This document shows positions 4,932-10,728 of a DNA stretch of 10,728 nt, piece after piece. A model generated the notes under the pieces. That model saw nothing but the letters and a program-made list of their open reading frames with translations. It was not told the origin of the DNA and ran no database searches. Both the position numbers and the translations under genes were made by a program. Source of the stretch: Armatimonadota bacterium (GTDB lineage: Bacteria > Sysuimicrobiota > Sysuimicrobiia > Sysuimicrobiales > JACQTN01). Location of the stretch: the NCBI GenBank assembly GCA_016210785.1, contig JACQTN010000273.1, positions 1 to 10,728 on the forward strand, written 5' to 3'. Position 1 is the first letter of the stretch; each line of letters starts with the position of its first letter.

Positions 4932-5849
4932 ATGGCCCGCTACCTGGTCCGGCGGCTGGCGAGCACGCTCTTTGCCATCTGGGCGGTCGCCACGCTCGTC
5001 TTCCTCATCGTCCGCGTCACCGGCGACCCCGCGGTGCTGCTTCTCAGCGAGCAGTACACGGCAGAGGACCTGGTCCGGGTGCGCGCGCGGCTGGGCCTCG
5101 ACCGTCCCCTCACGGTGCAGTACCTGCGCTTCCTGGCGGGCGTGCCCACCATTGACTTCGGCCGCTCCTATCGCTTCGATCAGCCCGCGCGCGAGCTGGT
5201 CACCGAACGCCTGCCGGCCACCCTCATGCTGGCCGTGGCGGCGTTCGGGCTGGCCGTGGTGCTCTCCGTGCCCGCGGGGGCGCTGAGCGCGGCGCGGCGC
5301 AACTCCACGGTGGACTACGCCGCATCTTTTCTCTCGTTCCTGGGGTTTGCCATGCCCATCTTCTGGCTGGGGACGATGCTGATCATCGTCTTCGGCGTCT
5401 TCCTGCGCTGGCTGCCCACCTCAGGTTCGGGTTCATGGCGACACCTCGTCCTCCCGGCGGTCACGCTCGCTACGTTTCCCCTGGGCCAGTTCACCCGGCT
5501 GGTGCGATCCGAGATGCTCGACGCCCTGGCCGCCGACTACGTGCGCACGGCGCACGCCAAGGGGCTGGGCGAGGGCGCCGTGCTCTTCCGGCACGCGCTG
5601 AAGAACGCCGCCCTGCCGGTGATCACGCTGATGGGCCTCACCTTCGGCACGCTGCTGGGCGGCGCCATCATCACCGAGACCATCTTCGCCTGGCCGGGCC
5701 TGGGCCGGCTGGTGATCCAGGCCACCATCGCGCGCGATTACCCGGTGGTGCAGACGGTGGTCATCCTGCTGGCGATCGTCTTCGCCGCTATCAACCTGCT
5801 GGTGGATCTCGCCTATGCGGCTCTCGACCCCCGCATCAGGCTGGCGTGA
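4932..5849 (+). CDS. Oligopeptide/dipeptide-type ABC transporter permease (DppB family)
   Basis: The product is 305 aa from the ATG at 4932 (MARYLVRRLAST), which matches the usual DppB/OppB N-terminus of one basic stretch followed by a first helix. The in-frame GTG at 4881 would add an unusual 17-residue basic extension. Six hydrophobic segments are visible, at about 10-28, 98-118, 130-157, 172-190, 227-249 and 272-295. The cytoplasmic EAA loop that contacts the ATPase is YVRTAHAKGLGEGAVLFRHALKNAALPVI (203-231). Conserved family stretches include ERLPATL (92-98), WLPTSG (160-165) and IFAWPGLGRL (251-260). It forms a heterodimeric channel with the DppC-type partner 4 bp downstream. The substrate cannot be read from permeases alone. 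The binding protein and ATPase genes are not in the window. Confidence 0.93.
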   Translation: MARYLVRRLASTLFAIWAVATLVFLIVRVTGDPAVLLLSEQYTAEDLVRVRARLGLDRPLTVQYLRFLAGVPTIDFGRSYRFDQPARELVTERLPATLMLAVAAFGLAVVLSVPAGALSAARRNSTVDYAASFLSFLGFAMPIFWLGTMLIIVFGVFLRWLPTSGSGSWRHLVLPAVTLATFPLGQFTRLVRSEMLDALAADYVRTAHAKGLGEGAVLFRHALKNAALPVITLMGLTFGTLLGGAIITETIFAWPGLGRLVIQATIARDYPVVQTVVILLAIVFAAINLLVDLAYAALDPRIRLA

Positions 5850-5853
5850 GTGA

Positions 5854-6702
5854 ATGTCCTCCGTCCGGCGGTTCCTGAGGCGGCACCTGCGGGGCGCGGT
5901 GGGCGGGGCGCTGTTCGCGGCGGTGCTGGCCTGCGCGGCCCTGGCGCCGTGGATCGTCCCTCACCCGCCGGGTGAGCAGCAGTTGCTGGGGCGGCTTCGT
6001 CCCCCGGCCTGGGCGGCCCGGGGCGACCGCGCGCACCTGCTGGGCACGGACCACCTGGGAAGGGATCTGGCCAGCCGCATCCTCTTCGGCGCCCGCACGT
6101 CCCTGCTCATCGCGGGCAGCGGGGTGATGGTGGCGGGGCTCGTGGGGGTGACGCTGGGGATCGTCGCGGGCTACCGCGGCGGAGCCGCTGACCTGGTGCT
6201 CATGCGCCTGGTGGACGTGGTGCTGGCGTTTCCGGCGCTTTTGCTGGCCATCGCGCTGCTCGCCGCGTTCCGGCCCAGCGCCGCGTCGGTGGTGGGTGTG
6301 CTCACGGTGACGGGATGGGTGACGTACTGCCGCATCGTGCGGGGGCAGATCCTGGTCCTGAAACAGGAGGACTTCGTGGTGGCGGTACACGCACTCGGCG
6401 GCACGGACCGCAGGCTCGTAATCCACCACCTGCTGCCCAACCTGGTGCCCGTGATCCTGGTGATCGCTACCATCCAGCTGGCCCAGTTCATCCTGGCGGA
6501 GTCGGCGCTCTCCTTCCTTGGGCTGGGCGTCCCGCCCGCGGTGCCGAGCTGGGGCGGCATGATCAACGAAGGACGGGATTACATCTGGAACGCCTGGTGG
6601 ATCGAGACCTTCCCGGGCCTGGCCATCGTCTGGACGGTCTCCGGGATCGGCCTGCTGGGCGACTGGCTGCGGGACCTGATCGATCCGAGGCTGCGCGTGT
6701 AG
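5854..6702 (+). CDS. Oligopeptide/dipeptide-type ABC transporter permease (DppC family)
   Basis: The product is 282 aa from the ATG at 5854, 4 bp after the DppB-type stop, so translational coupling is likely. The N-terminal helix (about 15-35) precedes the family hallmark HLLGTDHLGRDLASRILFGAR (61-81). The EAA loop is FVVAVHALGGTDRRLVIHHLLPNL (174-197). It ends in the typical FLGLGVPPAVPSWGGMI (221-237) and LLGDWLRDLIDPRLRV (267-282). The length is normal for the family. It is the second half of the importer channel. The deacylase start lies 23 bp after its stop, which argues that the imported compound is acted on by that enzyme. Confidence 0.93.
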   Translation: MSSVRRFLRRHLRGAVGGALFAAVLACAALAPWIVPHPPGEQQLLGRLRPPAWAARGDRAHLLGTDHLGRDLASRILFGARTSLLIAGSGVMVAGLVGVTLGIVAGYRGGAADLVLMRLVDVVLAFPALLLAIALLAAFRPSAASVVGVLTVTGWVTYCRIVRGQILVLKQEDFVVAVHALGGTDRRLVIHHLLPNLVPVILVIATIQLAQFILAESALSFLGLGVPPAVPSWGGMINEGRDYIWNAWWIETFPGLAIVWTVSGIGLLGDWLRDLIDPRLRV

Positions 6703-6725
6703 GAGAAAAGGTGAGGAGGCGTGCC

Positions 6726-7712
6726 ATGATCTCCATCCGCGACGTGCAGGTGGCGCCCGGCGGGCGCACCATGATCGAGATCCCCGTCACCACGATGGCC
6801 AGCGGCTACCGGCTGACGATCCCCGTGCACATCCTCGCGGGCGCGGCGCCGGGGCCCACCGTGGCTCTCATCTCCACCCACCACGGCGACGAGATCTTCT
6901 CCGTCGAGCTGGTGCGCCAGACCGCGGAGGTGCTGGGGCGGGAGTCTTTCCGCGGCCGGGCGGTGCTGGTGCCGGTCGCCAACCCCATCGCCTTCGAGAC
7001 CGGCACCCGCCACACCCCGGTCGACATGTTCAACCTGAACCGGGTCTTCCCGGGGACGCCGGACGGGTGGATCACCGAGCAGATCGCCCACGCGCTCACC
7101 ACGGCGCTGGTGCCGGGCATCGATGCCGTGATCGACTACCACTGCGGCGGGCCCGACACCGAGATCCACTACACCTACACCCGCCCGGCCACCACGGAGA
7201 TCGGCCGGCGCATCCATGACCTGGCGCTGCTCACCGGCGCGGAGGTGCTGTGGCTCACCGATCTCCCGCGCGGAACCTTCGCGGGGTGCGCGGAGGAACG
7301 CGGCATCCCCTGGGCCATCCTGGAGGTCGGGGGCTCACCGTCGCACGGGACCCCCGTGGGCACCCGCGGTCTCGAGGGCACGCTGAACGTGCTGCGCGCC
7401 CTCGGCGTGCTCGACGGCGCGCCCACGCCGTCCCGGGCGAAGGTCCAGGTCTCGCGCGGCGGCTCCCTGCGGCCGCACCACGGGGGCCTGTTCTACCCGG
7501 AGGTCGGCGCCGAGGCTCTGGGCGCCGCCGTCCCCAGGGGAACCGTGCTGGCGCGCGTCCGGTCGCCCTACACGCTGGAGGAACTGGAAGTGCTGCGCGC
7601 GCCCTATGATCCGACGTATATAATGATGGTGCGCAGCCGCATCTCCAGGGTGCATCCCGGCGACTACGCCTACATCCTGGGAGACGGCGCCACGGCCACG
7701 CCGCTGCGCTGA
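6726..7712 (+). CDS. Succinylglutamate desuccinylase/aspartoacylase-family zinc deacylase
   Basis: The product is 328 aa from the ATG at 6726, which has AGGAGG 6 nt upstream; the frame is also open further upstream, but only antisense or out-of-frame to the permease gene. This is an M14-like zinc hydrolase. Zinc ligands are His53 and Glu56 in THHGDE and His139 in DYHCGG. NLNRVFPG (103-110) is the substrate-binding Asn/Arg motif. Glu200 in ILEVGG is the likely catalytic glutamate. The C-terminal part (about 240-320) is the beta domain, with HHGGLFYPEV (251-260) and G-T-V-L-A. Members remove acyl groups from N-acyl amino acids or related amides, and this subfamily is often found beside peptide-type ABC transporters. 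Here it is coupled to the permease pair upstream and the proline dehydrogenase 6 bp downstream. The exact substrate is unknown; an N-acyl or cyclic amino-acid derivative, perhaps of proline, would fit the neighbours. Confidence 0.88.
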   Translation: MISIRDVQVAPGGRTMIEIPVTTMASGYRLTIPVHILAGAAPGPTVALISTHHGDEIFSVELVRQTAEVLGRESFRGRAVLVPVANPIAFETGTRHTPVDMFNLNRVFPGTPDGWITEQIAHALTTALVPGIDAVIDYHCGGPDTEIHYTYTRPATTEIGRRIHDLALLTGAEVLWLTDLPRGTFAGCAEERGIPWAILEVGGSPSHGTPVGTRGLEGTLNVLRALGVLDGAPTPSRAKVQVSRGGSLRPHHGGLFYPEVGAEALGAAVPRGTVLARVRSPYTLEELEVLRAPYDPTYIMMVRSRISRVHPGDYAYILGDGATATPLR

Positions 7713-7718
7713 GCGCTG

Positions 7719-8711
7719 ATGCCCAAACCCGACCTCGCCCCGCGCCGGCCTGTCCCCGTCCCGCAGCGGCCCCACATCGATCTCGCGGCCCTGGTCAACC
7801 GCGCGGCCAAGGCCCTGATCTTTGCTGTCTTCGGCAACCGGGCCGTGTCCGCGGTGGTGCGCCGCCGTGGCCTGACCTGGGGCGCCTCCCGCTTCGTGGC
7901 CGGGGAGACACTGGATGCGGCGCTGGAGGTGGCGCGGCGTCTCAACGCCGCCGGCCACCCCATCACGGTTCAGTTCCTCGGAGAGCACGTCACTCAGCGT
8001 GAAGAGGCAGAAGCCGCGGTCCAGGTGTACCTGCAGGTCGTGGAAGCCCTGGCGCGCGAGCGCATCGACGGCTACATCTCCATCAAACCGTCTCAGATGG
8101 GGCTCGGCATCGCCGAGTCGCTGTGCCTGGCCAACCTGGAGCGGGTCCTGCGGGCCGCCGGGGAGGCCGGCATCTTCGTCCGCCTGGAGATGGAGGAGTC
8201 GGCCTTCACGGAGGCCACCCTGCGCATCTTCCGGACGCTGCGGCCGCGCTACCCCGGGCTCGGCGTCGTGCTCCAGGCCTACCTCTACCGCTCCGAGGAC
8301 GACCTGCTGGCGCTGATCCCGCTGCAGCCCAACATCCGCATCTGCAAGGGCGCCTACTTCGAGCCGCCGGAGGTGGCCTTCCCGTCCAAGGCGGACGTGG
8401 ACCGCAACTTCGTCACGCTGGTGGAGCGCGTGCTGGCCGGCGGCGGAGTCGTGGCGGTGGCCACCCACGACGACCGCATCATCGACCACGTGATCCGGCA
8501 CACGCAGGCCAACCACATCCCACCGGACCGCTTCGAGTTCCAGATGCTGTACGGCATCCGGCCGGCGCTGCAGCAGCAGGTGCGCGAACGGGGCTACGGG
8601 ATGCGGATCTACATCCCCTTCGGCGCCCACTGGTACCGCTACTTCGTCCGGCGTCTCGCGGAGCGTCCGGCCAACATCTTCTTCCTGCTCCGCAACCTGT
8701 TGCGCCGCTAA
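7719..8711 (+). CDS. Proline dehydrogenase, monofunctional
   Basis: The product is 330 aa from the ATG at 7719, 6 bp after the deacylase stop. It is an FAD-dependent (beta/alpha)8 barrel that oxidises proline to pyrroline-5-carboxylate, normally membrane-associated and feeding electrons to quinone. Family landmarks in order are VQFLGEHVTQREEA (84-97), SIKPSQMGL (121-129), RLEMEESAF (155-163), QAYLYRSEDD (186-195), the flavin-contacting RICKGAYFEP (207-216), FQMLYGIRP (274-282), YIPFGAHWYRYF (298-309) and RRLAERPAN (311-319). In that last motif the paired arginines hold the proline carboxylate. The length is close to single-domain enzymes of Thermus and Firmicutes type, not the bifunctional PutA. 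The partner pyrroline-5-carboxylate dehydrogenase is not in the window. Co-location with an importer and a deacylase suggests that proline or a proline derivative is the end use, but that link is inference. Confidence 0.92.
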   Translation: MPKPDLAPRRPVPVPQRPHIDLAALVNRAAKALIFAVFGNRAVSAVVRRRGLTWGASRFVAGETLDAALEVARRLNAAGHPITVQFLGEHVTQREEAEAAVQVYLQVVEALARERIDGYISIKPSQMGLGIAESLCLANLERVLRAAGEAGIFVRLEMEESAFTEATLRIFRTLRPRYPGLGVVLQAYLYRSEDDLLALIPLQPNIRICKGAYFEPPEVAFPSKADVDRNFVTLVERVLAGGGVVAVATHDDRIIDHVIRHTQANHIPPDRFEFQMLYGIRPALQQQVRERGYGMRIYIPFGAHWYRYFVRRLAERPANIFFLLRNLLRR

Positions 8712-8730
8712 GAAGTTCCCTTCCCCCGCA

Positions 8731-8949
8731 TCACGGCCTGCGGCCCTGGAGCACCGGCGCCAGACGGTCGCGGAGCAGGCGGCGCGCCCGGTGGAGGCGG
8801 GACTTCACGGTGCCCACCGGGCACGCTATGATCTCCGCGATCTCCCCATACGGGAAGCCCTCGATGTCCGAGAGGATGATGACCCGCCGCAGATCCTCCC
8901 CGAGGGTGAGCAACGCCTCCTGGATCTCACGCTCGAACTCCGCCGCTAG
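8731..8949 (-). pseudogene. Truncated ECF sigma factor, region 4 only
   Basis: From about 8949 the frame reads LAAEFEREIQEALLTLGEDL, then RRVIILSDIEGFPYGEIAEI and CPVGTVKSRLHRARRLLRDRL, and stops at 8731. This is a complete region 4 of an extracytoplasmic-function sigma factor: the helix-turn-helix that reads the -35 element, with the PVGTVKSRLHRARR recognition helix. Region 2, which binds the polymerase and the -10 element, is missing. Upstream the frame runs through unrelated sequence into the end of the AsmA gene on the same strand, with only a weak GTG at 9006 as a start. A full family member is about 180-200 aa. I read it as a gene stub left by a deletion, though a short region-4 protein of about 90 aa cannot be excluded. 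It is convergent with the proline dehydrogenase gene; no terminator is visible in the 19-bp gap. Confidence 0.65.
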
Positions 8950-9044
8950 ACTCCATGCGGAAAGTGCAGGCCAAGGCGGAAGAAGCGGGGAGGTCGATCC
9001 CTCCACTGCCGGGGCCTGCCGGATCGTGCTGGGGGTTTGCGGTA

Positions 9045-10728
9045 CTAATCCTGCGGAGAGCGCTGCTGGGGCTGCTGCCACAACTGCTGGGTTTGCCGCC
9101 GCGGCTGCTGAGAGCTCTCGCCCTGGACGGGTCCAGGCGTTCCCACCCGCGAGAACTGGGGGTCGTCGAAGCTGCCGCTCACGGAGAACGGCACCCGCAG
9201 CATCCCGAGGCCGCGCAGGACTCCCTGCGCCGCCGTTCGCAGGACCTCACCGACCACCCGCAAGCCGCCTGACGACGGCGTGGACTTGGTGACGCCTTTC
9301 AGCAGGCCTGTGCCGGTGTAGTCCAGGGTCCTGTTGAAGCCGAAACTGCCCCGCACTGTTCCTTCCAGATTGTCCGCCTGCAGGCGCAGCGCATTACTGT
9401 ACACGCGCTGTCGCTCGATCCAAAGATCGCCGCCGAAGTACGTGAACCGCGTGTCGCCCGCCGGCACGTTCAATATGGCGCCGGCGATCTTGGCCAGGGT
9501 GCTCTGAAGGTCCAGTCGCTGGAAGGACCCGTTGCGCACCGCGAAGGTTCCCGGGCCTGTCAGCGCGGCCTTCGGGTCTCGGTCCAGCGCGGTGGCCAGC
9601 CGGAGGTCGGCTTCGACGGCGCCGGTCACCCTCCGCGCGCCGGGCGCGGTGGCTCTCACCATCCGCCCGAGGTCGACCCCGCGCACCTTCACCGTCAGCA
9701 CGGCAGGCAGGCTGGAGGCGGCATAATCCAGCGCGGCCGCGCCCTGGATCGTGCCCCCGTACGCCGAGAGAGCGTACGAGTCCACCTCGATGGTGTCCGT
9801 ATGCACGCTGAGCCGGGCATGCAGCCTGTCCGCCTCGAACGGGGAGAGCAGCAGCTTGTTGACCTTGACGTCCCCGCGAGCCAGCAAGCGCCGCTCCACC
9901 CTCGGGGCCTGGCTTCCGGGGCCGCCGCCGCTCGAACGACTGACGAGCAGTCTGTTTAGCTTGTCCACATCGAGCTCGGGGACAGCGACCGTGAACTGGA
10001 CGGAGGGCAGGGCGAGGCTCGCCACCGTCAACTGTCCCTCTGCACGTATGTCTCCGAGCGCCGCCGTGAACGTACCCCGCCCCACGCCCTTCGTGATGCT
10101 CAACGCGCCCTTCGGGAACTGCACCGGCCTGGCCAGCGCCGGAGTGGAAAATGTGACACCCCGCAGATCCGAGGCGAATTCCATTCTTCGTGTCGAGTCC
10201 GGCGAGTTCGGGTAGATGTTCTGGATTCTGGCGCTCAAGCCGGTGACGGTGAACGACGGCGTGGTCTGCCGGCGGCGAGTGTCGTAGCTGCTCAAGGTGA
10301 CCTCCACATTCCTCACCGTCATCGAGCCGATGCGGTCGAGAGAAATGAAGGGAGCGCCCGCGCCTCGCGGTGCGGCCGGAGTGGAAAGGTCGTAGTTGCT
10401 CCGGCCCGTGGCGTCGCGAAGAAGGGTCACGCGGACCCCATTCACCCTGATGCCGGTGATCTCCAGCTTCCGCGACAGCAGGGCGCCCGGCGCGACGCCA
10501 ACGTTAATCGACCGCACGGTCACCGTGTCACCGGGGGGCAGACCCTCAGGATTTTTCACGCGGAGGTTGACCGCCCGAAGGCGGACGGTGGGCAGCAGAT
10601 ACAGCCGCAAGGCGTCGATCTCGACTGTGCGCCCGATCTGGGCCTCGATGAGCCGGACGAGCCTCGGCCGGAAACGATCGGCAGGGATGAGGAAGGGGAC
10701 GGCCAGCGCCACCGCCAGCAGCACCAGG
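9045..10728 (-). CDS. AsmA-family protein (N-terminus outside window)
   Basis: At least 560 residues are visible, with the frame open to the right edge. The first visible residues are the end of a single N-terminal membrane helix (LLAVALAVPFLIP). The family hallmark follows: RFRPRLVRLIEAQIGRTVEIDALRLYLLPTVRLRAVNLRVKNPEG. The long middle is beta-rich, with repeated strands typical of AsmA/chorein-like bridges. The C-terminal AsmA part (about LTGPGTFAVRNGSFQRLDL to LRVPFSVSGSFDDPQFSRVG) is well kept. The last roughly 20 residues are Gln-rich (QQPRRQTQQLWQQPQQ). AsmA-family proteins span the periplasm of diderm bacteria and are tied to lipid transport and outer-membrane assembly. The GTG at 10724 is unlikely to be the true start because the family normally has a few basic residues before the helix. 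Confidence 0.88.
   Translation of the reverse strand, partial: LVLLAVALAVPFLIPADRFRPRLVRLIEAQIGRTVEIDALRLYLLPTVRLRAVNLRVKNPEGLPPGDTVTVRSINVGVAPGALLSRKLEITGIRVNGVRVTLLRDATGRSNYDLSTPAAPRGAGAPFISLDRIGSMTVRNVEVTLSSYDTRRRQTTPSFTVTGLSARIQNIYPNSPDSTRRMEFASDLRGVTFSTPALARPVQFPKGALSITKGVGRGTFTAALGDIRAEGQLTVASLALPSVQFTVAVPELDVDKLNRLLVSRSSGGGPGSQAPRVERRLLARGDVKVNKLLLSPFEADRLHARLSVHTDTIEVDSYALSAYGGTIQGAAALDYAASSLPAVLTVKVRGVDLGRMVRATAPGARRVTGAVEADLRLATALDRDPKAALTGPGTFAVRNGSFQRLDLQSTLAKIAGAILNVPAGDTRFTYFGGDLWIERQRVYSNALRLQADNLEGTVRGSFGFNRTLDYTGTGLLKGVTKSTPSSGGLRVVGEVLRTAAQGVLRGLGMLRVPFSVSGSFDDPQFSRVGTPGPVQGESSQQPRRQTQQLWQQPQQRSPQD

Noticed and set aside
3182..4933. 583-codon minus-strand open frame
   Set aside because: It is Arg/Asp-rich shadow sequence antisense to the 193-aa and membrane-protein genes, and it crosses the sigma-54 promoter.
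7335..8630. 431-codon minus-strand open frame
   Set aside because: It is antisense to the deacylase and proline dehydrogenase genes, has His/Gln/Arg-rich composition and shows no domain.
8712..8730. Possible terminator between the convergent proline dehydrogenase and sigma-fragment genes
   Set aside because: There is no stem-loop or T-run in the 19 bp.
8123..9292. 389-codon plus-strand open frame
   Set aside because: It is a frame-shifted reading of the proline dehydrogenase gene that continues antisense to the sigma-factor fragment and AsmA gene.

Overview
The window is very GC-rich bacterial DNA with short intergenic gaps and several GTG starts. The sequence names no taxon. An AsmA-family gene suggests a diderm (two-membrane) cell. 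A textbook -24/-12 promoter implies the host has sigma-54 (RpoN). The gene mix (oligopeptide-type ABC permeases, a hydantoinase remnant, an AstE-like deacylase, a monofunctional proline dehydrogenase) resembles soil or sediment candidate-phylum genomes, but that placement is a guess.

Left block, minus strand, 3372 down to 1. A sigma-54 promoter (3357-3372) sits 28 nt plus a strong Shine-Dalgarno ahead of five tightly spaced genes. In order they are a 107-aa three-cysteine protein of unknown function, a membrane HD-GYP-like protein, a membrane-anchored GGDEF-like protein, a small Gly-rich exported protein, and a longer Gly-rich exported protein that runs off the left edge. Both signalling domains have lost the residues that define active enzymes. 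The two exported proteins share an EGGDS motif: four GFEGGDS copies in the last gene, and one EGGDS plus an out-of-frame CEGGD in the one before it. Two inverted repeats lie about 130-175 bp upstream of the predicted start site, where an enhancer-binding protein would bind. I know of no described system with this composition, and it is the most interesting part of the window.

Middle, plus strand, 3500-4750. The first 35 or so residues of a hydantoinase/oxoprolinase A subunit survive without a usable start codon. They run in frame into a 193-aa protein of unrecognised family. A 124-aa three-helix membrane protein follows.

Metabolic block, plus strand, 4932-8711. Two DppB/DppC-type permeases, a succinylglutamate desuccinylase/aspartoacylase-type zinc deacylase and a proline dehydrogenase are separated by 4, 23 and 6 bp. 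This looks like an uptake-and-breakdown operon for an amino-acid derivative or peptide. The substrate-binding protein and ATPases are not in the window.

Right end, minus strand, 10728-8731. A large AsmA-family protein (N-terminus outside the window) is followed by the C-terminal (region 4) part of an ECF sigma factor without region 2, convergent with the proline dehydrogenase gene. I saw no tRNA, rRNA, CRISPR array or insertion sequence.
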